A stretch of DNA of 64,000 nt, taken from an uncultured Bacteroidales bacterium (GTDB taxonomy: Bacteria > Bacteroidota > Bacteroidia > Bacteroidales > UBA932). Below, in pieces: positions 42,428 to 50,509 of the stretch. The stretch covers positions 434,001 through 498,000 of the forward strand of contig CAMVMG010000001.1 in assembly GCA_947168525.1 (NCBI GenBank). Direction: 5' to 3'. Every line of letters starts with the position of its first letter. The stretch's first letter is position 1. The notes under the pieces were generated by a model, which did no database searches, had not been told where the DNA came from, and saw only the letters and a list, made by a program, of their open reading frames with translations. Both the position numbers and the translations under genes were made by a program.

Positions 42428-43936
42428 ATGGATACCATCAACAACGCCTACGTGTCAGACAAGTACCAGTATACCATGGGAAAGTCCTATCTGGAGTGTG
42501 GAAAACAAGACCAGATTGCCGTGTTCAACCTCTTTTACCGCAAGGCTCCGGAAAACAACAACTGGGCTGTGGTGAGCGGCACGGAAGAGGTAATCGAGAT
42601 GGTGAAGTGCCTGGGTGCGGAGCCCGAGGAATTCTATGAGAAATTCCTCCCCGGGGAGGAATACCGGAAGTTCCGCAAATACCTGAGCACCATGAAGTTC
42701 ACGGGCGATTTGTACACCATGCGGGAAGGCGAGATTGCGTTCCCTAACCAGCCCATCGTAACGGTGGTGGCTCCGCTGGTGCAGGCCCAGGTGCTGGAAA
42801 CCCCCATGCTGTGCATCCTGAACCACCAGATGGCCGTGGCCACCAAGGCCTCGCGCGTGTGCCGTTCTACGGACAAGCCGGTGAGTGAGTTCGGCTCCCG
42901 GCGCGCCCATGGCCCCTGGGCGGCGGTCTATGGCGGCAAGGCGGCCCAGATTGCCGGCTGCGCCAGCTCCTCCAACATCCTTACGGGCGCCTTCAACAAC
43001 GTCCCGTCCACCGGCACTATGGCCCACAGCTTCATTACCTCTTATGGCAGCACCGTAGAAGGTGAGCATCAGGCGTTTACAGACTATATCAAAACCCACC
43101 TGGGAGAGAATATCATCCTGCTCATCGACACCTACGACACCCTCAAGTGCGGGGTCAAGAACGCCATCCGCGCCTTCCGCGAAAACGGCATCGACGACAA
43201 TTACGGCCCTGGTTACGGCATTCGCCTGGACAGCGGAGACCTGGCCTACCTGTCGCAGGAAGTCCGCCGCATCCTGGACACGCACGGCTGCACCAAGTGC
43301 AAGATCTTCGCCACCAACGGCCTGGACGAATACCTGATCACGGATCTGGAGCGCCAGGGCGCCCGGATCGACAGTTACGGTGTAGGCGACGCCATCGCCA
43401 CTTCCAAGGCCGCCCCCTGCTTCGGCAATGTGTACAAGCTGGTCCAGATTGACGGGGAGCCCGTGCTCAAGCGCTCGGAAGACAAAATCAAGCTCATCAA
43501 CCCCGGCTTCCAGATCACCTGGCGCATATCGGCCCAGGACAAGGAAAAAGGCAATTCCCTGGACGGCTACGTGTTCAAGGCCGATGTCACCTGCCTCCGG
43601 GGAGACGCCATGGACCTGGCCATCCAGCAGGGCAAGACCATCACCGTCCGGGACGAATATGACTCCTTCAAGACCAAGACCTTCGAGGAAGGCCAGTACG
43701 ATGCCCGTCCGCTCCAGCTGCAGTCGGTAAAAAATGGCGAACGCATCGCCCCGTACTATGACCTCCAGACGAAGAAGGCCTTCTACAAGGACAACCTGCA
43801 CCATTTCTCCCCGGCGGAACGCCGTCTGATCAACCCGCACTATTACAAAGTGGACATCTCCGACGCCCTGTACGACGTGAAGATGTCCATCATCGGGAAA
43901 CTGGTGAAGGAAATAGAATCCTTCGATATCGATTAA
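42428..43936 (+). CDS. pncB: Nicotinate phosphoribosyltransferase
   Basis: A 502-residue enzyme of the long NAPRT/NAMPT-like type: SDKYQYTMGKSYLECG at the start, then SEFGSRRAHGPWAAVYGGKAAQ, GTMAHSFITSYGS, LLIDTYDTLKCGV and GIRLDSGDLAYLS, which bind PRPP and nicotinate. It makes nicotinate mononucleotide for NAD salvage. I chose the ATG at 42428 because family similarity starts right after it; the ATG at 42419 would add three residues. It converges on a nucleoside phosphorylase gene with overlapping stop codons. Confidence 0.92.
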   Translation: MDTINNAYVSDKYQYTMGKSYLECGKQDQIAVFNLFYRKAPENNNWAVVSGTEEVIEMVKCLGAEPEEFYEKFLPGEEYRKFRKYLSTMKFTGDLYTMREGEIAFPNQPIVTVVAPLVQAQVLETPMLCILNHQMAVATKASRVCRSTDKPVSEFGSRRAHGPWAAVYGGKAAQIAGCASSSNILTGAFNNVPSTGTMAHSFITSYGSTVEGEHQAFTDYIKTHLGENIILLIDTYDTLKCGVKNAIRAFRENGIDDNYGPGYGIRLDSGDLAYLSQEVRRILDTHGCTKCKIFATNGLDEYLITDLERQGARIDSYGVGDAIATSKAAPCFGNVYKLVQIDGEPVLKRSEDKIKLINPGFQITWRISAQDKEKGNSLDGYVFKADVTCLRGDAMDLAIQQGKTITVRDEYDSFKTKTFEEGQYDARPLQLQSVKNGERIAPYYDLQTKKAFYKDNLHHFSPAERRLINPHYYKVDISDALYDVKMSIIGKLVKEIESFDID

Positions 43937-44817
43937 AGGGTACTCATCCGGTCCACACACAGTTCTACAAGCTTGCGGATAGCAGGCTTGTAGTCCGGGT
44001 TGGAGCTTTGCAGATAGCGGTTGGCGATGATGCAGCACACCGTGGAGGCGTTGTGGCCCAGGTGGGCGGCCAGGCCGGCTAGCGGAGAGCTCTCCATCTC
44101 GAAGTTGGTAATGCGGTACTTCTCCCCGCCGGAGGTGAAGCGGAAACTCTCGATGTCTTCCAGCATATGGGGCATGGCCAGCGGCACGCGCACAACCCTG
44201 CCCTGGGGGCCGTAGAACCCGTTGGCCGATATGGTAACGCCCTTGATGGTGACATCTTTCATCAGTTCGATGATCTTGGGAGATGCCTTCACAAAGTAAG
44301 GGGAGGGCAGCACGTCCAGCCAGCCCATGTGCTTCTTGAAAGAAGATTCCACGCGGGGGATGGTCACCTTGCTCCGGTTGCCGTACCAGTTCATCACGCC
44401 GTCGAAGCCCACGCTGATGTGCGAGAGCACGTAGCTTCCCAGGGGAATATCGGCATGCAGGGCGCCGGAGGTGCCGATGCGGAGGATATTCAGGGCCTTG
44501 TGCACGGACTTGACCTCTCGGGTGTTGAAGTCCACGTTGGCCAGGGCGTCCAGCTCCGTCATTACGATGTCGATGTTGTCAGGGCCGATGCCGTGGGACA
44601 GCGCCGTGATGCGCTTTCCGTTGCGCTTGCCGGTGATGGAGACGAATTCGCGGGATTCGTGACGGAATTCGATATCTGTGAGATACTCGCCAATCATGTC
44701 TACGCGGGAGGGGTCTCCCACCATGATCACGTTGTCTGCCAGCTCTTCCGGCTTCAGGTGAAGATGGAACACCGAGCCGTCGCCGTTGATAATGAGTTCA
44801 GATTCTGGGATTCTCAT
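43933..44817 (-). CDS. Uridine phosphorylase-like nucleoside phosphorylase
   Basis: A 294-residue NP-I family enzyme. IMVGDPSRVDMI is the phosphate/nucleoside N-terminal loop, followed by SHGIGPDN, LRIGTSGAL and NFEMESSPLAGLAAHLGH (nucleoside-binding Glu-Met-Glu). It splits a (probably pyrimidine) nucleoside with phosphate, for salvage. Uridine is the best guess but purine nucleosides cannot be excluded. The 4-base antisense overlap with pncB places two salvage genes tail to tail. Confidence 0.88.
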   Translation of the reverse strand: MRIPESELIINGDGSVFHLHLKPEELADNVIMVGDPSRVDMIGEYLTDIEFRHESREFVSITGKRNGKRITALSHGIGPDNIDIVMTELDALANVDFNTREVKSVHKALNILRIGTSGALHADIPLGSYVLSHISVGFDGVMNWYGNRSKVTIPRVESSFKKHMGWLDVLPSPYFVKASPKIIELMKDVTIKGVTISANGFYGPQGRVVRVPLAMPHMLEDIESFRFTSGGEKYRITNFEMESSPLAGLAAHLGHNASTVCCIIANRYLQSSNPDYKPAIRKLVELCVDRMSTL

Positions 44818-44839
44818 AGTGCGATGTGGTTGTAACAGA

Positions 44840-44847
44840 CAAATATA
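44840..44847 (-). promoter_or_regulatory. -7 box TATATTTG for the nucleoside phosphorylase
   Basis: Minus-strand TAnnTTTG 22 bases upstream of the ATG at 44817. Confidence 0.6.
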
Positions 44848-44898
44848 GTAAATTTCCGGAAATATAGCTATTATTCAGGAAGGTATTGATCAGTTTCC

Positions 44899-45639
44899 TC
44901 ATTTGCCGAACCGCCTCACATACTCCTTAAAAAACTCCAACCATTTCTCCTCTCCGCTGTGCAGCATCTTCTCCGGGTGGAACTGGACGGCCCAGATCCG
45001 GTCCGTTTCAAAGGCTTCCACAATGCCGTCGGCGCTACGGGCGGTGACGCGGATGCCGGGGGCGGGAACCTTAACCGCCTGATGATGGAAGGAATTGACT
45101 TCCAGGGAATCCAGTCCGTAAATGCGCCCAAGTACGCTCCCCTCTTCCAGGCCGATTCTGTTCCGGGCGCCTCCACCGTGGCTGTCTGCCCCCGGAATCT
45201 GGGTGGGAATGTCCTGGTATAACGACCCGCCCAGTATCACATTCATCAGTTGTGCCCCCCGGCAGATGGCCAGGATGGGCTTGCCGGAGGTAAGGGAGGC
45301 ACGGGCCAACAGGCTGTCACTCCGGTCCCGGACGGAATCTATGTGCACGGTTTCATTCAGAATCTTCTCTCCGTACCAAGCCGGATTGACATCCTCGCCG
45401 CCGGAGAAAACAATGCCGTCCAGTGTGCACAGGATGGCATCGGCCTCTTCCCGGGTGCTCACTGTGGGGATGACCACCGGCACGCCCCCGGCTTTGCTGA
45501 TGGCCTCCGTGTACGTGGTAGCCAGTGTGGTTGCCCCCGAGGTGGACCGGGAGCAGGTGATGCCGATAAGCGGCGCCTTGGGAGAGGAACAGGCAACCAC
45601 AATAAGAATGGCCGGCAGAAGGATAAGGTAACGTTTCAT
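44899..45639 (-). CDS. Gamma-glutamyl-GABA hydrolase-like C26 lipoprotein
   Basis: A 246-residue class I glutamine-amidotransferase-fold protein of the PuuD/C26 type, made as a lipoprotein (IVVACSS, Cys near residue 17). The nucleophile is in PILAICRGAQLMN, the GGEDVNP loop is present, and the catalytic His/Glu are in VQFHPE. C26 enzymes hydrolyse gamma-glutamyl amides. A periplasmic or outer-membrane-anchored form would act on imported gamma-glutamyl compounds or wall peptides. It is the last gene of a three-gene operon after two genes of unknown function. Confidence 0.88.
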   Translation of the reverse strand: MKRYLILLPAILIVVACSSPKAPLIGITCSRSTSGATTLATTYTEAISKAGGVPVVIPTVSTREEADAILCTLDGIVFSGGEDVNPAWYGEKILNETVHIDSVRDRSDSLLARASLTSGKPILAICRGAQLMNVILGGSLYQDIPTQIPGADSHGGGARNRIGLEEGSVLGRIYGLDSLEVNSFHHQAVKVPAPGIRVTARSADGIVEAFETDRIWAVQFHPEKMLHSGEEKWLEFFKEYVRRFGK

Positions 45640-45659
45640 ATGATCACAGAACGGAGCTT

Positions 45660-46037
45660 TTACTCCAGATACTCGTCGATGGTCTTGGCAATGGAGAGGA
45701 TGGTCTGGTAGAAGAGGATGTTGGAGCCTTTGAGGGGCTTCCAGTGGTCTTCGGAGCCTTTTCCGCGGAGGAATTTGTCCGTGTAGATGGTGCCGAAGTG
45801 GCCCACGCACACTTCCACCTCGTCCTTGTCGTTTACCCGGAGGGCGCGGATGGGGAAGGTTTCGGTATAGCCTTTCTTGTTGTCAAACACCAGACATTTC
45901 ATGTCCACCTTTTCCTGGCGGTTGTTGGTGGTGTTCACAAAGCCCCCGGCGCCCTTCACGATGTCCCGGATGGCATCATGGATGGCATTTCCTGCCTCAA
46001 GGTAGCTGTCGGCCAGGTTTATCAGTTCTTGTCTCAT
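45660..46037 (-). CDS. Conserved-looking hypothetical protein, 125 aa
   Basis: Not recognised. It is a soluble, charged protein: an N-terminal helix (RQELINLADSYLEAGNAIHDAI), a Gly-rich turn (KGAGGFVNTT), a central beta region (KVDMKCLVFDNKKGYTETF) and a C-terminal helix (ILFYQTILSIAKTIDEYL). There is no signal peptide or metal motif. It lies 25 bases after the lipoprotein gene and 20 bases before the C26 gene, so it belongs to that operon. Codon use matches its neighbours. Confidence 0.7.
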   Translation of the reverse strand: MRQELINLADSYLEAGNAIHDAIRDIVKGAGGFVNTTNNRQEKVDMKCLVFDNKKGYTETFPIRALRVNDKDEVEVCVGHFGTIYTDKFLRGKGSEDHWKPLKGSNILFYQTILSIAKTIDEYLE

Positions 46038-46062
46038 GGTTTTGCAGGTTTTACCAGTTCCT

Positions 46063-46785
46063 TTACAGCTCGTGACTCAACACCTCATACAGGCCGTCTT
46101 CGCTGAGGACTCCGCGTTTCAGGTCCTTGGGAAGCCGTCCTTTCTCGTCCATTTCAAAATCCTTCTTCCACTGTCCGGAGCGCATATACCAGTCCAGTGC
46201 CTCGTAATCGGCCTTCAGACCCTCATAGCGGGTCCCCGATTTCTGCGCGTTGGAAAGGCGGTCGAAACGCTGTTCCATCTCCTGCACCCGTACAATCGTG
46301 TCATCGGTGAGGGCCTGTTCCCGCCAGGGCGCGAAGAAGGACTCGATGAAATGGTAGGCCGACAGGGCCTCCTTCTTCACGCCGTGTCCGTACCAGAAGG
46401 CATTCACTTTCTGTCCCGAACTGTATTCCATATAGATCCGGTAGGAGTGACCGCCGGTGATGGGCTCGTTCAGACTATACCCGGCCAGCTTGTACACTTT
46501 CCTCTCTTCCAGTGCCTTGCAGAGGCTGTCCACCACTTCCCGGGTTACAGGGTATTCGCCCCGGATGACGGGATCCTCGAAGCGGTTTCCCTCTCCCAGG
46601 ACTACAATCACTTTGGGGACGGAATCTACATCGGCAATGAGTTCACAATAGTCTTTTCCCAGGCCGGCCGCACCCGTACAGGCGTAACTGCAGTAAACCA
46701 GCTGGCCCTTGGGGGCAGGTTTGGCGGATGCACATCCCAGCAGAGCAGAAAGCATAATCAAGAGTATTAATTGATATTTCTTCAT
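46063..46785 (-). CDS. Lipoprotein of unknown function
   Basis: A 240-residue predicted lipoprotein (MKKYQLILLIMLSALLGC). The mature part starts KPAPKGQLVYCSYACTGAAGLG and contains Cys residues that could form a disulphide; the C-terminal third is helical and charged. I do not recognise the family. The start at 46785 is the ATG of the signal peptide; an in-frame TTG three codons upstream is less likely. It heads the operon with the 125-aa protein and the C26 hydrolase and has a TATCTTTG promoter box. Confidence 0.75.
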   Translation of the reverse strand: MKKYQLILLIMLSALLGCASAKPAPKGQLVYCSYACTGAAGLGKDYCELIADVDSVPKVIVVLGEGNRFEDPVIRGEYPVTREVVDSLCKALEERKVYKLAGYSLNEPITGGHSYRIYMEYSSGQKVNAFWYGHGVKKEALSAYHFIESFFAPWREQALTDDTIVRVQEMEQRFDRLSNAQKSGTRYEGLKADYEALDWYMRSGQWKKDFEMDEKGRLPKDLKRGVLSEDGLYEVLSHEL

Positions 46786-46819
46786 TCGTGGCAACTAGGG
46801 ATTGTGGTAGTTCGTTTTA

Positions 46820-46827
46820 CAAAGATA
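46820..46827 (-). promoter_or_regulatory. -7 box TATCTTTG for the lipoprotein-C26 operon
   Basis: Minus-strand element 34 bases upstream of the ATG at 46785. Confidence 0.6.
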
Positions 46828-46974
46828 AGTAAAATCTGGCGAATGCAGGGCGGTTGATGTTCCAGGCAGGGCGTTCCCCGTCACATTTGTCGTCTGCGCC
46901 CGCATTTCTGGCCGATTTTGTCGGCGCCGACTGTTTGTTCTGTTTCATAGCAGATGTAATCTGTATAACAATGT

Positions 46975-47006
46975 TTTGTTGTTAAAAAAAAAGAATGCTA
47001 CCTTTG
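46975..47006 (+). promoter_or_regulatory. Orphan consensus promoter
   Basis: TTTG (46975-46978) and TACCTTTG (46999-47006) lie 20 bases apart, as good as the tRNA promoters, but no recognisable gene follows. Downstream there is only an 18-codon frame at 47033-47089 (MGNRVAQKSPPARPSLKK) and then the antisense side of a GH3 remnant. It may drive a small RNA or be left over from a lost element. Confidence 0.6.
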
Positions 47007-47153
47007 CAGCGAGAAAGTAAACCGTGATACGGATGGGTAATCGAGTCGCGCAAAAGTCCCCGCCCGCGAGGCCCTCGCTCAAGAAGTAATTCCGCCACGT
47101 AGTCTTGGGGCTGAACTTTGGACTTATCACTTCGTTTTACACCCACTGTCATT

Positions 47154-47366
47154 TTAACTCGCCCCACTCCCGGACAGACATATTCCATAATCAATATACT
47201 GCCCTCTACTCTTGTATCCGACCACCACTACCAGGGAGGCTTTTTCCTGCAGGGTGAGCTGAGACAAGACATCGTCAATATTGTCCTGTCTCAGGGTAAT
47301 GCCTTGTGCCATAAGGGATAGATTGAAAAGGGTCAGTGCTACGCCGGTCAGTGTTTTTTTCATCAT
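47154..47366 (-). pseudogene. GH3 beta-glucosidase remnant (N-terminus only)
   Basis: A 70-codon frame with a signal peptide (MMKKTLTGVALTLFNLSLMAQ) and the start of a GH3 catalytic domain: NIDDVLSQLTLQEKASLVVV, matching the usual LTLEEKA-LV-G segment after the leader. The sequence then loses similarity (YKSRGQYIDYG) and stops, whereas GH3 enzymes run to 700 or more residues. No further GH3 sequence lies downstream on the minus strand. A TATCTTTG box precedes it, so the promoter and signal peptide survive while the body was deleted. Confidence 0.6.
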
Positions 47367-47382
47367 AACGGGCTCTCTCCCG

Positions 47383-47390
47383 CAAAGATA
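47383..47390 (-). promoter_or_regulatory. -7 box TATCTTTG of the GH3 remnant
   Basis: Minus-strand element 16-19 bases before the two possible ATG codons (47363, 47366), back to back with the promoter at 47415. Confidence 0.55.
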
Positions 47391-47414
47391 GTGAAAAGCA
47401 AGCAGAAATATTAG

Positions 47415-47422
47415 TATCTTTG
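47415..47422 (+). promoter_or_regulatory. -7 box TATCTTTG for the DMT transporter
   Basis: 8 bases separate it from the ATG at 47431, predicting an almost leaderless mRNA. Confidence 0.6.
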
Positions 47423-47430
47423 CCGCCGAT

Positions 47431-48354
47431 ATGGCAGGAAAACGGTTCAGATATCATCTACTTGCACTGGCGGTTGTGGCAGTGTGGGGCGTCACGTTCG
47501 TTTGTACCAAGGTGCTCATCGGCGCGGGGATGCATCCGGTGGCCATTTTCTTCATTCGTTTTGTGATGGCCTATGCCGGCATCTGGGCATACATCGGCCT
47601 CACGGGGCAAAGCCGGAAACTCTGGTACGGCTGGAAGGAGGAAGGGGTTTTCCTGCTGCTGGGCGTTACCGGCGGGTCCTTTTACTTCCTCACGGAGAAC
47701 ACGGCGCTGGCCTATACGCAGGCCACCAACGTAGCTTTCCTGGTTTGCTCCGCGCCGCTTTTTACCGCCATCTTCACGCTCATTTACAAGCGTTTCCGTA
47801 AAGGACGCTTTGCCGATGGCATGGAAGACATCCGCCTGGGCTGGCCACTCATCGGCGGCACCGCCCTGGCTCTTACGGGCATGGCGCTGGTGGTGTTTGA
47901 CGGGCAGCGGCTGCAGCTGTCGGCCGCAGGGGACCTGCTGGCCATCGGTGCGGCGCTCTGCTGGGCGGTATATAGCCTTTATATGGGACAGATGACCCGC
48001 GATTACGGCGCGGTTACCGCCACCCGGAAGGTGTTTTTCTACGGCCTTCTCACCATCCTCCCCTTCCTGGGCGGGGTAAGGGAATCCTTCTCTCCCGCCA
48101 TCCTGGGGCAGACCGAAGTCTGGTCCAACCTGCTGTTCCTGGGCCTTGTAGCCTCCCTGGTCTGCTTCATCGCCTGGAACCTGGTGATGGACAAGCTGGG
48201 CAACGTCACTTCCACCAACTACGTGTACCTGAACCCGGTCTTTACCCTGCTCACCGCCATGGTGTTCCTGGGAGAGCGGATGACGCCCCTGGCCGCCGTG
48301 GGTTCCGCCGCCATCCTGGGCGGGGTCATCTGGGCAGGAAGGAAGGGGGATTAA
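47431..48354 (+). CDS. EamA/DMT-superfamily metabolite exporter
   Basis: A 307-residue inner-membrane protein with two EamA repeats: the first begins LLALAVVAVWGVTFVCTKVLI, the second DLLAIGAALCWAVYSLYMG. Repeat ends NTALAYTQATNVAFLV and NVTSTNYVYLNPVFTLL are typical of the drug/metabolite transporter superfamily. Substrates range from amino acids to riboflavin and cannot be assigned. It ends in a 4-base antisense overlap with the S46 peptidase gene. Confidence 0.9.
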   Translation: MAGKRFRYHLLALAVVAVWGVTFVCTKVLIGAGMHPVAIFFIRFVMAYAGIWAYIGLTGQSRKLWYGWKEEGVFLLLGVTGGSFYFLTENTALAYTQATNVAFLVCSAPLFTAIFTLIYKRFRKGRFADGMEDIRLGWPLIGGTALALTGMALVVFDGQRLQLSAAGDLLAIGAALCWAVYSLYMGQMTRDYGAVTATRKVFFYGLLTILPFLGGVRESFSPAILGQTEVWSNLLFLGLVASLVCFIAWNLVMDKLGNVTSTNYVYLNPVFTLLTAMVFLGERMTPLAAVGSAAILGGVIWAGRKGD

Positions 48355-50312
48355 TCGGCAAAGTGCATCTCGTCAAAGAGATAGTCGGCGTGGCCCACCT
48401 CCTGGATGACAAAGAGCAAGTAGCGGATGTCCAGGGAGATGTTGCGGCAAATCTCCGGGTCGAAGGCCAGGTCGCTCATGGTGCCTTCCCACACCCGGTC
48501 GAAGTTGATGCCGATGAGCTGCCCCTCTCCGTTAAGGACCGGACTGCCGGAGTTGCCGCCGGTGGTATGGTTGGTGGCAAGGAAGCATACAGGCTGAGAC
48601 TCGTGCCCGCCCCGGGCGTAGATATCCCGGAGCACCTGAGGGATGTCGTAATCGAAAATGTCCGGATTGTCTTTCTCGATAATGCCCTTGAGCGTACTCA
48701 CAGGCCGATAATAGACGGCATCGGAGGGGCTGTAGCCTGCCACGGAGCCGTAGGCGATGCGGAGGGTGAGGTTGGCATCCGGGTAGAACGCTTTCTCCGG
48801 CTCGAACTCCCGCTGCCCCTGCATGTAATCGTGATACAGTTTTTCGATGCTCTTGTTCAGGGCCGACACCTGCGGCGATAGGTTCTCGTTCACAAAATTG
48901 GTGAAAGCCCGGGCCAGTTCGCGGGCTTCCAGGCTGTCTGCGAACACAGCGTCCCGCCATTTTTCCATGGATCCGTACTGGGCACGCTTCCGGAGGAAGA
49001 TCTCCGGCTTGTAGCTGTCGTCCAGGGCCTGGTCGAAGGCGCTCATCATGGCCACGAAGGTCTCGGAATCAATGGGTTCGTAATAATCCTTCCGGTTAAA
49101 ATTCGGGTTGGCAGCCATATTGAGCCGCTCGATGGTGCGCACGGTCTCGTTATAGTATTCATAGGCCCTGTAGATGGGCTCCCGGGCGGTGTAAAGCTGG
49201 GCCAGGCGGTCCGTAAGGCCTTCGTAGCGGGTACCCACTGCCCATTCGGCAAAGCGCTTCTCATACTCCTGTTTCAGGGGAACTATCTTATTCTTCCGGA
49301 GGCCCTTCTCTTCTCCCTGCCATTTCTTCCAGGCATTGGCCACGGAAGCATACTTGGAGGAGTACTGGATGCGCACGGCCTGGCTCTGGTCCATATATTT
49401 CTTCATAATCTCCAGCCGGGTGGTGCGGAGGGCAATCTTTTCCGGATCCGAGATATCCTGGATGTACCGCACGGCCTCCGAATGCACGTATTCCTGCGTG
49501 CTGCCGGGGCAACCGTACACAAAAGTGAAGTCCCCTTCGTTCACGCCCTTCCGGGAAACGATGAAGGACTTTTTGGGATGGTAGGGAACGTTTTCCGGGG
49601 AATAATCGGCCGGATTCCCGTCCTGGTCGGCATAGATGCGGAAGATGGAGAAATCCCCGGTATGGCGGGGCCACATCCAGTTGTCCGTCTCTCCGCCGAA
49701 CTTGCCGATGGAGGATGGTGGAGCCCCCACCAGGCGTACGTCACGGAACTCCTGGAACACGTACAGGAAGTACTGGTTGCCATAGTACAGGGAGTTCACC
49801 TGGGCCACCAGGCCTTTGGCCGGGTTGGTTTCCTGCTTGCGAAGGGCCTCGATATTCTTCTTGATCAGCGCATCCCGCTGTTCATCCGTGAATTTGGGCT
49901 TGTCTCCCTTGAGCACGGCGGCCGTCACGTCTTCCATCTTCACCAGAAAGCGGACGGTAAGCCCGGGGTTGGGCAGTTCCTCGGCCCGGTTTTTGGCCCA
50001 GAAACCGTCCTTTAGGTAGTCGTGCTCCACGCTGGAATGCCGCTGGATATAGCTGTAACCGCAGTGGTGGTTGGTGAACAGGAGGCCCTCGTCACTCACC
50101 AGCTCCCCGGTGCAGCCTCCGCCGAACAGCACCACGGCGTCCTTGAGGGAAGAGTGGTTCACGCTGTAAATGTCTTCGGCCGACAGCTTGAGGCCCTTGG
50201 CCTGCATGTCGGCGATGCGCTGGGAGATGAGGGACGGCAGCCACATGCCTTCATCGGCCCGGGCCGGCAGGACGGTGAAAAGCACCGCTGCAAGGAGGAG
50301 AAAACGTTTCAT
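48351..50312 (-). CDS. S46 dipeptidyl-peptidase, DPP11-like (Asp/Glu-specific)
   Basis: A 653-residue exported serine peptidase (signal MKRFLLLAAVLFTVLPARA). The chymotrypsin-like triad is visible as FTNHHCGY (His83) and GGNSGSP (Ser588). S46 enzymes cleave dipeptides from periplasmic oligopeptides, the main food of proteolytic Bacteroidota. The residue 18 after the catalytic Ser, which is Arg in DPP11 and Gly in DPP7, is Arg606 (INFDRVWEG), so acidic P1 specificity is predicted. It is somewhat shorter than the roughly 710-720 residues usual for the family. The start at 50312 is the signal-peptide ATG; the open frame further upstream is not supported. Confidence 0.92.
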   Translation of the reverse strand: MKRFLLLAAVLFTVLPARADEGMWLPSLISQRIADMQAKGLKLSAEDIYSVNHSSLKDAVVLFGGGCTGELVSDEGLLFTNHHCGYSYIQRHSSVEHDYLKDGFWAKNRAEELPNPGLTVRFLVKMEDVTAAVLKGDKPKFTDEQRDALIKKNIEALRKQETNPAKGLVAQVNSLYYGNQYFLYVFQEFRDVRLVGAPPSSIGKFGGETDNWMWPRHTGDFSIFRIYADQDGNPADYSPENVPYHPKKSFIVSRKGVNEGDFTFVYGCPGSTQEYVHSEAVRYIQDISDPEKIALRTTRLEIMKKYMDQSQAVRIQYSSKYASVANAWKKWQGEEKGLRKNKIVPLKQEYEKRFAEWAVGTRYEGLTDRLAQLYTAREPIYRAYEYYNETVRTIERLNMAANPNFNRKDYYEPIDSETFVAMMSAFDQALDDSYKPEIFLRKRAQYGSMEKWRDAVFADSLEARELARAFTNFVNENLSPQVSALNKSIEKLYHDYMQGQREFEPEKAFYPDANLTLRIAYGSVAGYSPSDAVYYRPVSTLKGIIEKDNPDIFDYDIPQVLRDIYARGGHESQPVCFLATNHTTGGNSGSPVLNGEGQLIGINFDRVWEGTMSDLAFDPEICRNISLDIRYLLFVIQEVGHADYLFDEMHFAD

Positions 50313-50329
50313 AACACTGTCAATTTGCA

Positions 50330-50337
50330 CAAATATA
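50330..50337 (-). promoter_or_regulatory. -7 box TATATTTG for the S46 peptidase
   Basis: Minus-strand TAnnTTTG, 17 bases before the ATG at 50312. Confidence 0.6.
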
Positions 50338-50390
50338 GCAAAAATCTTCCATTTCCTTCCGGTCCAGATGACTCCGTTCATATCCTGTAG

Positions 50391-50490
50391 CCCGTGGCCA
50401 GGAGCAAATATGTGGGAAAATGGTCCTGACGACGTGCTATCGCTCGTGGCCAGGACCAAGAATGTGTGAAAACGGTCCTGATGGCGTGCT
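50391..50490. repeat. Two imperfect 48-base direct repeats, 52-base period
   Basis: Copies at 50391-50438 and 50443-50490 share CGTGGCCAGGA and TGGTCCTGA/CGGTCCTGA-type blocks at the same spacing, ending CGTGCT. Each copy can fold: CAGGACC and GGTCCTG are perfect in copy two, with one mismatch in copy one. It lies between the S46 promoter and the 3' end of thrA. There are no spacers or further copies, so it is not a CRISPR; a structured RNA, terminator-like pair or dispersed repeat is possible. Confidence 0.6.
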
Positions 50491-50509
50491 CAGACACCAT
50501 CGGAGATCA

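Noticed and set aside
50391..50490. CRISPR array
   Set aside because: Only two imperfect copies almost directly abutting, no spacers and no cas genes.
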